Of a stretch of DNA of 37,732 bases, positions 7,570-14,774 are shown piece by piece. The stretch's first letter is position 1; each line of letters begins with the position of its first letter. A program made the translations under genes and the position numbers. This DNA comes from Desulfobacterales bacterium (lineage in GTDB: Bacteria; Desulfobacterota; Desulfobacteria; Desulfobacterales; UBA5852): positions 1 through 37,732 of the forward strand of contig JASJCD010000004.1 of the NCBI GenBank assembly GCA_030066135.1, given 5' to 3'. The notes beneath the pieces were generated by a model. It was not told the origin of the DNA and did not search any database. It worked only from the letters and a program-made list of their open reading frames with translations.

Positions 7570-8936
7570 TGTGATACTCCTTCCTTTGGATGCGACGCCT
7601 TGCGGCGACGGCTAAAAGGCCGACGGGCGGCCAATAGTCCTGCAGCGGCCAATGCGGCGGCTATCGTTATCAGAACCAGAATTGCACGTAATAGTAATAC
7701 GGGGGTTTCGTCGGTCCATACCAGTATAACTCCTGTTGAAACCATGGCCACCAAGAGCGCGAGGTGGACGATACTGCCGGCGGCAGCCCGGAGTGGCACA
7801 GGTTCTTGGTCTCGACGGGTTCCGGGGAACAGGGACGGCAGGTGAGACAGCCCGATGCTGGTGATCCAAATGATAAGCCCAGCTCGCAGGGATGTGTCCA
7901 GCCAATCCGATCCGGCGAAACCGACCGCCATCAGAAGGCCGGTCACACCCGTCATCGTCACGAGGGGCAGCCATGGCCGGGATGGCGACAGGCCGGCAAT
8001 GGCCGGCATCAACCCGCGTTCGGCCAAGACGGTCATCATCTGGGCCACGGCCTGAAAGAGGAAATTCACAGCGGCGCAGGCACCGGCGATCACGACGACA
8101 CCGATGACGAGTCGGCCGCTGGGGCCCATAATGGCCTTGGCTGCCAGGATGTGCGGAATGCTGGTATCTGCCAGCCGCGACGCGCCAACATGGGTGAGGG
8201 CGGCCGTGTTCCAGGCCCAAAAAAATAGACCGGCGGAGGCAAGGCCGATGAACACCAGGGTTCTGGCCCGGCGGTGATCGAGACCGGGTGAGGTATAGCG
8301 CAGCAGGTCGTAACCGATAAAAGCGACGGCTGCCAATCCGATGGTTTGTAAACCGCTACCGAAAGCCGTCAGGGGTTCATTCGGCGCTGACCCCCCTGCG
8401 CCGGCCAGACCGATTACCGTCAGAACGGCAAGACCGGTTAAGGAGGTCAAAAAAAACAGGGATTGAGCCAGCGCCGTTATGCGTCGGCCGGCAAGATTCA
8501 GGGCCAGCACGCTGGCCAGAAGCAGGGCGGCAAACCCGAAGTTGGGAAACCAGTAGACGAAGATCTCATTGAAAACGAAACCTGCCGTGACCAGAGTTGC
8601 CGTGGCCATAAGGATGGCCACCGCCGGCCGTGCGGCCAGCATTATAATGGATGCGCCCCATGCGCCGAAAGCGCTTCGCAAGTGGCCGACTTCATCCGTC
8701 CAGGAACTGGTGACGATATTCAATCCGTGCAGGCCCACAACCGCCGTTAGTAGCCAAAAGATGCGCCCACCGCTGGCGCCAGCGATATTGCCTTGTAATC
8801 CCAGGGCTTCGGGTGAAAGCATTATCGCCGTCAACCAAGCCAGGGCAGAAAACTGTTGGAGGCGGTTCGGCATATGGCTAAGTCGTTCGCAGTTGGATTG
8901 GCTTACACTTTTTTGAGCCGTCAGTGCTGTGATCAT
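7566..8936 (-). CDS. APC-superfamily permease-like membrane protein
   Basis: A 456-residue polytopic membrane protein with about 12 hydrophobic segments. The order of helices and the stretch TIGLAAVAFIGYDLLRY, comparable to the 'AFFAYxGFE' segment of helix 6 in amino acid/polyamine permeases, point to the APC superfamily; the early GxxG-type segment of helix 1 (LQGNIAGASGG) fits too. Substrate is unknown. It overlaps the selenoprotein rhodanese by ATGA, so the two are made together. Neither the listed ATG (8936) nor the ATG at 8873, which begins just before helix 1, has a clear Shine-Dalgarno sequence, so the start is uncertain. Confidence 0.7.
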   Translation of the reverse strand: MITALTAQKSVSQSNCERLSHMPNRLQQFSALAWLTAIMLSPEALGLQGNIAGASGGRIFWLLTAVVGLHGLNIVTSSWTDEVGHLRSAFGAWGASIIMLAARPAVAILMATATLVTAGFVFNEIFVYWFPNFGFAALLLASVLALNLAGRRITALAQSLFFLTSLTGLAVLTVIGLAGAGGSAPNEPLTAFGSGLQTIGLAAVAFIGYDLLRYTSPGLDHRRARTLVFIGLASAGLFFWAWNTAALTHVGASRLADTSIPHILAAKAIMGPSGRLVIGVVVIAGACAAVNFLFQAVAQMMTVLAERGLMPAIAGLSPSRPWLPLVTMTGVTGLLMAVGFAGSDWLDTSLRAGLIIWITSIGLSHLPSLFPGTRRDQEPVPLRAAAGSIVHLALLVAMVSTGVILVWTDETPVLLLRAILVLITIAAALAAAGLLAARRPFSRRRKASHPKEGVSQ

Positions 8937-9291
8937 GAAACCGACGCAATTATTCCCGAAAAATCAGACAATGATGTCGATGCGGCGTTTTTTTGTGCCC
9001 GATCCCATCATGACTTTGCATTCGACAATGTTGTCATCCTGCAAAACGCCTGGGGCCGGGGGGTGGTCGGTGCTGCAGTCGTAAAATGTCTCCGTTCTCG
9101 AACCCGATTGCTTATCATACGTGATCATACGATGGATCCTCCGTGTGGGTTTTGGATAATTACCCTGTCGTAATGATAATGTTTATGCTGGATCCAAATA
9201 AGGCAACCGGGGGCTAAGGCAGGAAAGAGTGATAGGAAAAAACCATTATGCGGGTCGAGTCACGTCATGACGGTTGGCATTCAGGCTGACG
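8937..9291. other. Intergenic region upstream of the permease
   Basis: No convincing gene. The minus strand should hold the permease-rhodanese promoter. A direct repeat ATCATACG-TG-ATCATACG lies near 9115-9132 and is followed by AT-rich sequence (9150-9200); it could be a regulator site. The plus-strand ORF 8856-9173 is mostly antisense to the permease and looks like chance. Confidence 0.25.
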
Positions 9292-9627
9292 TCAGCCCCC
9301 TGCCATGAGAAGGTCCAGGGCCAGTATCAGGACTAGCAGAACGACCACTGCCAGGATCAGTCGAAAATTCAATGGCGGCTGTACATCCGCAGTGCTCCGG
9401 CGCTCCTCGCCGCAGAGGCTTTCTAAAATTTCATCCTTGTCAGGCGACAGCGCTTCGATGGCTGTGCGCAGCATGCGTTCGGATTCCGCCAGATGCGCGA
9501 GTTGATCGCCTGTGTCGACCGTCGACCGGGATGGTGTGCCATGCTGGCGAGCAGTGGCAATCGTATTCGACTCCGGTTGGGTCCCATCGGAAGACGAACT
9601 CAAAAGGCCTGCAATACGGAATCCCAT
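9292..9627 (-). CDS. Small tail-anchored membrane protein, unrecognised
   Basis: The ORF track extends to 9759, but the ATG at 9627 has a textbook AGGAGGGG 6 nt upstream, giving 111 residues. Residues 1-85 are polar with a Ser/Thr-rich first part and a probable short helix (about 45-70, HLAESERMLRTAIEALS). Residues about 90-108 are a run of Leu/Val/Ile forming one C-terminal transmembrane helix, so the protein is tail-anchored with its bulk in the cytoplasm. No family recognised. It stands alone between two gene-free stretches. Confidence 0.65.
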   Translation of the reverse strand: MGFRIAGLLSSSSDGTQPESNTIATARQHGTPSRSTVDTGDQLAHLAESERMLRTAIEALSPDKDEILESLCGEERRSTADVQPPLNFRLILAVVVLLVLILALDLLMAGG

Positions 9628-10124
9628 TGTCCCCTCCTGTGACCTGATCGGCCGCCCCCACTCTATGCGATCCGCGAAACAATTTCCAAAAAGGGCTCCG
9701 GGGCGGGATGCGATCAACAAAGCGGCGAAAGGAGGCTCATTTGCGGGGCGCGTCAGCACTGAGGGTCTTGCCGGAACAGGGGGGGAGGCTAGGTTAGCGG
9801 TGTGCGGTTTCGCCTCCTGTTTTCTTATTGCGAAACGCAGCCGGCGTCAAGGCGGTAATCCGCCGCCGAATCGACTGAACCCTGAAGCGGTCCCGATATG
9901 CGTCGTTCAAAGTTTGCCTGGCGTCCCTTTCAAGGGCATCTTGACGCTCTTGTGAGCAGACGCCTGTCGATTCCGGTCTCAGCTTCCAAGCGCTCCTTGG
10001 GGGCGTTGGTCATCGAATCTGTCGGCGGTGTTCTTACAGATGGGTTGGCTTCAAAGCGGGTAAGCCTTTATCGGGATGCGCGATGGCCGCCATCGGCCTT
10101 GGCCACAGGGCTGATCCCGGTTTT

Positions 10125-10153
10125 TTGACAGCTTGGGTACCATGTCGTATTTT
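10125..10153 (+). promoter_or_regulatory. Sigma-70-type promoter
   Basis: TTGACA (10125-10130), exactly 17 nt, then TATTTT (10148-10153). Directly after it lies the palindrome AATTATT-A-AATAATT (10157-10171), around the expected start of transcription. The next gene begins at 10380, which leaves a 5' leader of about 220 nt. Confidence 0.5.
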
Positions 10154-10156
10154 TTA

Positions 10157-10171
10157 AATTATTAAATAATT
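10157..10171. repeat. AT-rich perfect palindrome
   Basis: AATTATT, one A, AATAATT: a perfect 7-bp inverted repeat in otherwise GC-rich DNA, placed just downstream of the predicted -10 box. Position and symmetry suit an operator for a dimeric regulator. Confidence 0.35.
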
Positions 10172-10379
10172 CCGTCTTCTGCTGCTTTCACTCTGAATGA
10201 CGCTTCCCTGCTGCTGCTGAATGTCGCTTGTCCGACCAATCGTTCCAGCGCCACCGCAATTACCTTCGTCAACCTTACCGGCCTGAATTTTTCCGTGCGA
10301 ATCCAATCTGCTGCCACCGTGGACGGGTGTCGGCGCGTGTGATGTCTAGCCCGGAAGGAACCATGAAAGGAGGACCGCA

Positions 10380-10685
10380 ATGGCGATCAAAGTACAGATT
10401 ACAAGGAACTTCAAACCAGGCACACTCGAGCAAGCCTCCCGGATTTTGATTCGGGCGCGCTACCAGGCCATGGGCATGCCGGGTTATATTGCATCTGAAA
10501 CCTGGAGCGATCTCAATGATCCACACAAAGTGGTCGTGGTGTCCATGTGGCAGTCGATTGACAACTGGAATCAATGGCAGGACAGCCCGCAACGGGGCGA
10601 ATTCGTCACCGAGTTGGGGAAAATCATGCTGGGCGGAGAGCACCTGGCATTTTACGCCCTCGGTATAAATCAAACCACCGCTTGA
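10380..10685 (+). CDS. Antibiotic biosynthesis monooxygenase (ABM) domain protein
   Basis: A 101-residue single-domain protein. The pattern of the ABM ferredoxin-like fold is clear: IKVQITRNFKPG at the N-terminus, MPGYIASETWSDLNDPHKVVVVSMW in the middle (the strand with the conserved 'G...E...D' segment) and a terminal strand LAFYAL. Members include quinol monooxygenases and haem-degrading enzymes, as well as many small proteins of unknown role, so no substrate is proposed. AAAGGAGG lies 6 nt before the ATG, a strong ribosome binding site. It appears monocistronic. Confidence 0.82.
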   Translation: MAIKVQITRNFKPGTLEQASRILIRARYQAMGMPGYIASETWSDLNDPHKVVVVSMWQSIDNWNQWQDSPQRGEFVTELGKIMLGGEHLAFYALGINQTTA

Positions 10686-11114
10686 CGATCGACGGCGGCA
10701 ACAATCGGCTTTCGGCGGACCGGGCCGGGCTCAGGCAACCTGGTCCGTCGGCCCATTGTAAACTAGCGCCCGCCATTCCCGGACCTTCCCAACCATCGCG
10801 CCACATAGCACCTGGCATCGCTTAAAAAAGGAGCGGTCCCGGTTCAAATCGATTTCCGCACGGGGTCATCATTTTTTTTTCCTGTAAACGCCCTCCGCGA
10901 AAAGGATAAGGGCCGTCGTCTGGCAACGGCTTTACCCACATTTATGGATTCCTTTCCTTAGCTGTGGATTTTTCGTCCCGGCGACCATTTTGATTAAGAT
11001 ATTGAATTTTGTTGGGAATATAGTTTTTTTGCGGCCTTGGAATTTTTTTTGCAACGCGGCTTGGGAATAGCTCACCCTGCGGGGGTCAAGAACTTTCATA
11101 GAGAGGATGAAACA
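10686..11114. other. Gene-free stretch with a sigma-54 promoter at its right end
   Basis: No supported ORF. The sequence becomes AT-rich toward 10990-11050, with several T runs, and ends in the sigma-54 promoter listed separately. A GGTTCAAATC near 10838 resembles a tRNA T-loop, but no matching stems surround it. Confidence 0.4.
11037..11054 (+). promoter_or_regulatory. Sigma-54 (RpoN) type promoter
   Basis: TTGGAATTTTTTTTGCAA: GG (11039-11040) and GC (11051-11052) are separated by exactly 10 nt, the invariant -24/-12 spacing, and the -12 element is the consensus TTGCAA. Transcription would begin near 11063, some 50 nt before the GTG at 11115. This argues against the TTG start (11037) used in the ORF track. 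Confidence 0.55.
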
Positions 11115-11615
11115 GTGGTCGAGGAAAGAACGGCATCCGGTTGGAGCGCATCAGAGGGTGAGCGGCAGGAAAGGCGTTCGGGCGGCGACCGTCGTCGTCG
11201 TCAGCATTTCCGCCTGCGCTTTCTCCTCTCCGGGGGACGCCGTGTCCTGGGGCGGCGCTATGAGGACCGGCAGCGCATTCTGTTTTTCGACCGCTATCAA
11301 CAAGTGCAATTCGGCATTATCGCCGGCATTCTGTTTTTCAGTGTGATGGATGCCCTGTTGACCCTCTATTTGCTGGAGCATGGCGCCATCGAGATCAATC
11401 CCATTATGGCCTTCTATCTGGATGCCGGTCCCTACACGTTCTTATTCGTTAAATATGGGCTCACGAGCGCCGGCGTGATCATCATACTGCTCCTGCATGG
11501 TTTTTTTTTAAAAACCCTTCGCGTCAACGCGGGCGTATTGCTGTATTTTGTTCTGGTCGCCTTCCTGGGTGTTTTTTCTTGGCAGATCTACCTGATCCGC
11601 AAAGTGGCCGCCTGA
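11115..11615 (+). CDS. DUF5658-like small membrane protein
   Basis: A 166-residue protein. Residues about 15-35 are highly basic and include ERRSGGDRRRR. Three hydrophobic segments follow; between the first two lies D-A-L-L-T-L-Y-L-L-E-H-G-A-I-E-I-N-P-I-M, the Asp...Gly-x-x-Glu-x-Asn-Pro pattern that marks DUF5658. Function of the family is unknown. The GTG at 11115 is chosen as start because AGAGAGGA precedes it by about 7 nt and the sigma-54 promoter lies upstream. It appears monocistronic and so would be under RpoN and an enhancer-binding protein. Confidence 0.75.
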   Translation: MVEERTASGWSASEGERQERRSGGDRRRRQHFRLRFLLSGGRRVLGRRYEDRQRILFFDRYQQVQFGIIAGILFFSVMDALLTLYLLEHGAIEINPIMAFYLDAGPYTFLFVKYGLTSAGVIIILLLHGFFLKTLRVNAGVLLYFVLVAFLGVFSWQIYLIRKVAA

Positions 11616-11938
11616 TGGATTTGCGCCGGTCTCCTGTGAGAAGCCGCAACCGGCAGCGCTTTCCCCTTGCGGCGGCTTGTGCTACTAAACGCCATCTCAA
11701 ATAAGTCTTTTGGCCCTCTATCGGTGTTGGGCGCGCGTTTACATCCTCGAAATACTGATGTATTCCTCCGATAGCGACCCACAAGCAATGAATCGTCCGG
11801 AGGGAAGTCCTGCGAAACCGGGAAACTCGCGGCCAGCCGTATTTGGAACCAAAATCCTGGTTTTGAGATACCATCAAAGCAGAATACAGGCTGGCACGGC
11901 TAAACTTCAAATCCGCACAATAAGGAAATTCAGACCGG
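11616..11938. other. Gene-free stretch
   Basis: No supported ORF on either strand. AAGCCGC (about 11641) and GCGGCTT (about 11672) can pair across a 24-nt loop soon after the stop of the DUF5658-like gene and may act as a terminator, but no T tract follows. Confidence 0.3.
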
Positions 11939-12760
11939 ATGGTTGAATCCATGTCATTTCAATCCCCGCCCGATTATCACCAGGGACGTATTCTCGGGTC
12001 TGCCGATAGCTTCCAGTTCGGCTGCCACTCCGGGGTGGCTTGTTTCACGCGCTGCTGCCGGGACGCGGACATGTATCTCTACCCCTATGATGTGATTCGC
12101 ATGAAGCGCCACCTGCTTCTGTCGTCCGATGAATTCTTAAACCGGCACACGCTGATCGCCATACGCGACAATCCCTATTTTCCCCACGTGATGTTGAAAA
12201 TGTCGAACGCCCAGGACAGGGCCTGTGAATTCCTGTCCCCGGCCGGCTGCCGCATCTATCCGGATCGGCCCTATTCCTGCCGGACCTACCCGTTGGAGCG
12301 GGCCGTGGCGCGTTCGTCGGGCGGTCGTGATCGGACGGCCTACTATGGCATCGCCCGGCACACTTATTGTCTGGGGCATGCGCAGAAAACAAAGTGGACG
12401 GTTGATGCCTGGGCGGCCGATCAGGACCTGGCCGCCTTCGAGGCCATGAATGACCATTGGGTGGATATCGATTCGATTCTGCGCAGTAATCCCTGGGGTC
12501 ATAAGGGCCTTCAACATCCGGCCCTGCCCATGGTCTTCATGGCCTGCTACAATATGGATAAATTCAGACAGTTTGTCTTCGGAACGTCGTTTTTATCGCG
12601 CTTTGCGGTGCCGGCTTCACGCCTCGCGGAAATTAGGGCGTCGGACGAAGCGCTGATGCGCTTCGGGTTTGACTGGGTTCGGCGGATGCTGCGAAATGAA
12701 GGTCCGCTCGCATCGCCATCCGGAGCCCCTTCCGCGGACAGCGCTGAACCGACAGTCTGA
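11939..12760 (+). CDS. YkgJ-family cysteine-cluster protein
   Basis: A 273-residue protein with the YkgJ/CxxxCxxCC-type metal-chelating pattern: C29, C35, C39-C40, C96, C104 and C114, the last three in RACEFLSPAGCRIYPDRPYSC. This block of Cys with 'G-C-x-I-Y-x-x-R-P-x-x-C-R-x-Y-P' is the hallmark of the family, which is thought to bind zinc or an iron-sulfur centre; no reaction is established. Residues 115-270 form a family-specific extension without further recognised domain. An alternative ATG lies at 11951. An inverted repeat follows the stop directly, and the peroxiredoxin begins 76 nt downstream. Confidence 0.83.
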   Translation: MVESMSFQSPPDYHQGRILGSADSFQFGCHSGVACFTRCCRDADMYLYPYDVIRMKRHLLLSSDEFLNRHTLIAIRDNPYFPHVMLKMSNAQDRACEFLSPAGCRIYPDRPYSCRTYPLERAVARSSGGRDRTAYYGIARHTYCLGHAQKTKWTVDAWAADQDLAAFEAMNDHWVDIDSILRSNPWGHKGLQHPALPMVFMACYNMDKFRQFVFGTSFLSRFAVPASRLAEIRASDEALMRFGFDWVRRMLRNEGPLASPSGAPSADSAEPTV

Positions 12761-12788
12761 CCGGCGCGATACGCCTGTCGGCCGGTCA
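12758..12788. terminator. Inverted repeat after the YkgJ gene
   Basis: TGACCGGC (12758-12765) pairs perfectly with GCCGGTCA (12781-12788) across a 15-nt loop. It begins in the stop codon of the YkgJ gene. There is no T tract, so termination is possible but not certain. Confidence 0.35.
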
Positions 12789-12836
12789 ATCCAATTCAGT
12801 TGTTTATCGCTGACCTTATGCTTCAGGAGATCAGTC

Positions 12837-13301
12837 ATGCCAGCACTCGAAACCGGCGAAAACGCCCCGAACTTCGAAGCCCCGGATCAAGATGGCAACA
12901 TGGTGCGCTTGAGCGATTTCAAAGGGCGGCCGTTGTTTATCTTTTTCTATCCCAAAGCCAATACCTCCGGGTGAGCGACCCAGGCACAGGCCGTGCGGGA
13001 CGCACGGCCCCGACTGGAGAAAATGGGTGTGGCGGCCATCGGGGTAAGTCCTGACACGCCGCGCAAACAGAAGAATTTCGACGCCAAGCACACGCTGGGT
13101 TTTCCGCTGCTGAGCGATCCCGAGCACCGCATGGCAAAAGCTTACGGGGTGTGGGGGGAAAAGAAAATGTACGGGAAAACCTTCATGGGGATCGTGCGCT
13201 CCGCCTTCCTCGTGGATGCTGAAGGACATCTCGCGGCGGTCTGGTACAAGATCAGTCCCAAGAATACGGTGCCCGAACTGTTTAAAGTACTGACTGCTTG
13301 A
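12837..13301 (+). CDS. Selenocysteine peroxiredoxin, BCP/PrxQ type (Sec46)
   Basis: The ORF track splits this gene at TGA 12972-12974. Read through, it gives 154 residues, matching E. coli Bcp (156). The N-terminal half is Prx-like (NFEAPDQDGNMVRLSDFKG, FFYPKANTSG) and the C-terminal half continues with TQAQAVRD, IGVSPDTP, YGVWGEKKMYGKTFMGI and FLVDAEG. TGA is codon 46, exactly the peroxidatic Cys of PxxxTxxC. The Bcp resolving position (51) is Gln, and the protein contains no Cys at all, so it would be a 1-Sec peroxidase reduced by an external thiol. AGGAGA lies 7 nt before the ATG. Likely role: cytoplasmic reduction of peroxides in an anaerobe. Confidence 0.92.
12989..13009 (+). promoter_or_regulatory. 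Putative bacterial SECIS hairpin of the peroxiredoxin mRNA
   Basis: GGCCGTGC (12989-12996), loop GGGAC, GCACGGCC (13002-13009): a perfect 8-bp stem. It begins 14 nt after the TGA and its loop begins 22 nt after it, almost the same spacing as in the rhodanese gene (16 and 21 nt). The loop starts with G residues, as SelB requires. Confidence 0.75.
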
Positions 13302-13356
13302 CCTCTCCGGGGGGCTTGCCCGATGCGGGCGACGGGACGGGCGGGGCGTTTTCGGC

Positions 13357-13794
13357 CTAGCGCTTTAATTTGTAGCGGATACGTAGACCCCCTTCGTGAT
13401 AACTGGTGGATATGATGCGAAATGCTCCGATGGCGCCGGTCGAGGATACATGGGGGCCGATGCACGGGCAGCGGTCGTAGTCGCCAACCGCAACGATGCG
13501 GATGCGGTCGCCGGCCGAGGCTGGCAGACGTGAGAGGTTGAAAGTGCGGCTGGCGGCCTCAAGGGAAATGAATTGCGCCCTCACGGGCACATCCGCTTCA
13601 ATGACGGCGTTTACGGCCGACTCGAGTTCTTCCTCTTCGGTTGCGCTCAGCGGGCGGTCGAAACGATAGTCGCATTTGGATTTTTTCTTTTCGATGTGGG
13701 CGCTGAAACAGCGCTCGCATCGGAAAAGGCGGATCATGGCCTGGTTCAGGATGTGCTCGGCCGTGTGCATGCCGGGATCAATGGCTTTCTTCAT
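13357..13794 (-). CDS. AlaX-type aminoacyl-tRNA trans-editing protein
   Basis: A 145-residue free-standing homologue of the editing (second additional) domain of alanyl-tRNA synthetase. Zinc ligands are visible as HTAEH (H10, H14) and CPCIGPH (C111, H115). Such proteins hydrolyse Ser-tRNA(Ala) or Gly-tRNA(Ala) that has escaped the synthetase. The length suits the short AlaX-S class, although the N-terminus lacks the usual Gly-rich stretch. The ATG has GGAGAAG just upstream. It is convergent with the peroxiredoxin gene, with only 55 nt between them. Confidence 0.85.
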   Translation of the reverse strand: MKKAIDPGMHTAEHILNQAMIRLFRCERCFSAHIEKKKSKCDYRFDRPLSATEEEELESAVNAVIEADVPVRAQFISLEAASRTFNLSRLPASAGDRIRIVAVGDYDRCPCIGPHVSSTGAIGAFRIISTSYHEGGLRIRYKLKR

Positions 13795-14094
13795 TCGCTT
13801 CTCCGGTCGGCGCTGCGCCAGGCTTCATTTTTGTACTGAGTTGGGAATAATTTCACCAACCATATCCTCCCGGGCGAGAATTACCAGGGATTGCCGTCGC
13901 CTGCAAATCGATCCGGGACAAAAGCCGCGCAGATGGCAACCTGGGGCGCGAGAACCTCATTTGCCCCGCTCCTGCCCCGGCAACGGGCGACGGCATCGGT
14001 TTGACAGGGGGGCGTAAGCCCTTTATCTTTTAGTTAACATACCGATCGCCAATAGCACGCCACAGTCGATCGCATCAAGCCACCCGAGGACAGG
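13795..14094. other. Divergent intergenic region
   Basis: About 300 bp between AlaX (leftward) and a small basic ORF (rightward). The right part contains the promoter at 14001-14029. No ORF is supported; the left part presumably holds the alaX promoter. Confidence 0.4.
14001..14029 (+). promoter_or_regulatory. Sigma-70-type promoter for the small basic protein
   Basis: TTGACA (14001-14006), 17 nt, TATCTT (14024-14029). The expected start of transcription is about 55 nt before the ATG at 14095, which supports the small ORF being expressed. Confidence 0.5.
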
Positions 14095-14280
14095 ATGATG
14101 GAAACACCGCGCAGGATACGCCGTAGGATTGAAAGGCGTTCGGGCATTGACCGTCGCCGCACCAACCCGCGCCGGTATACCGGTGTTGAAAGGCGCATCG
14201 ATCCCGATTGCCGCAGCAGCCGTGACAGACGTGAAGACAACGGACAGTGGTCCGAACTGCAGATGCCCCATATCCGCTAA
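14095..14280 (+). CDS. Small arginine-rich protein with ERRSGxDRR motifs
   Basis: A 61-residue, very basic and probably unstructured protein. It contains IERRSGIDRRR near the N-terminus and a degenerate second copy, VERRIDPDCRSSRDRRED. A similar ERRSGGDRRRR stretch occurs in the DUF5658-like protein at 11115. The motif is frequent in small Desulfobacterota proteins, but I know of no proven function. GAGGACAGG precedes the double ATG, a promoter lies at 14001, and a hairpin follows the stop, so this is a plausible one-gene unit. Confidence 0.6.
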   Translation: MMETPRRIRRRIERRSGIDRRRTNPRRYTGVERRIDPDCRSSRDRREDNGQWSELQMPHIR

Positions 14281-14282
14281 GT

Positions 14283-14304
14283 TTGACCCTTTTGTATGGG
14301 TCAA
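14283..14304 (+). terminator. Hairpin after the small basic ORF
   Basis: TTGACCC (14283-14289), 8-nt loop, GGGTCAA (14298-14304), beginning two bases after the stop codon. The stem is perfect over 7 bp; there is no strong T tract. Confidence 0.4.
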
Positions 14305-14439
14305 TTGAGGGGGATTTGGCCCGGGGCCGTATGCATCCATACCTGACGGCCGATGAGTGGTGACCGTAGTGCACGTTCGTTTAAGCGGAGATGACTGGAT
14401 CGTATTGGACCCTGACGCTTCATGCCGGAGGAAATCATA

Positions 14440-14631
14440 ATGGATGACAGGATTGCCACCACTAACGGCGATACCCAAAGTATTCGGTTCGATATCCCCG
14501 AGAGCTTGCTGTCGAGGGTTCACAGCTACTGCAACAAACGCAATATCACCATCGAGGAATTTATCCGCGACGCGCTGTCTGAGAAACTGGAGATGGCGCA
14601 TAAAGAGCGTCGACGCAAGCAGCGTGTCTAA
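14440..14631 (+). CDS. Small ribbon-helix-helix (CopG-like) protein
   Basis: A 63-residue protein. SIRFDIPESLLSRVHSYCNKRNITIEEFIRDALSEKL has the strand-helix-helix layout of CopG/Arc proteins, with an alternating polar/hydrophobic strand, 'P-x-x-L' at the start of helix A, and 'T-x-E-E-F-I-R-D-A-L' in helix B. The C-terminus is basic (KERRRKQRV). The ATG at 14440 is preferred over 14422 because GGAGGAAA lies 6 nt upstream. No toxin partner gene follows, so it is either an orphan antitoxin-type regulator or another DNA-binding protein. Confidence 0.68.
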   Translation: MDDRIATTNGDTQSIRFDIPESLLSRVHSYCNKRNITIEEFIRDALSEKLEMAHKERRRKQRV

Positions 14632-14774
14632 ATATCGATTCATTCCGCATCACCCCTTCGGATGGTTTCCTATCCCGTCACTACGTTACTACAGCCCGGC
14701 GAAATGATGCGCCGCCAAAGTCGCAAACGCCTCGCGGCCCATGCTGGTACCAAGGCCGCCAGAGGGTTACCGCC

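Larger units (their letters stand above)
9628..10379. other. Long gene-poor stretch
   Basis: About 750 bp with no ORF I can support on either strand. It contains a good sigma-70 promoter (10125-10153) and an AT-rich palindrome just after it. Short ORFs in the track here lack ribosome binding sites and family features. It may be decayed DNA or the leader of the gene at 10380. Confidence 0.4.

Noticed and set aside
10838-10850. GGTTCAAATC resembling a tRNA T-loop
   Set aside because: The flanking bases do not pair as a T-stem, and no acceptor or anticodon stems fit.
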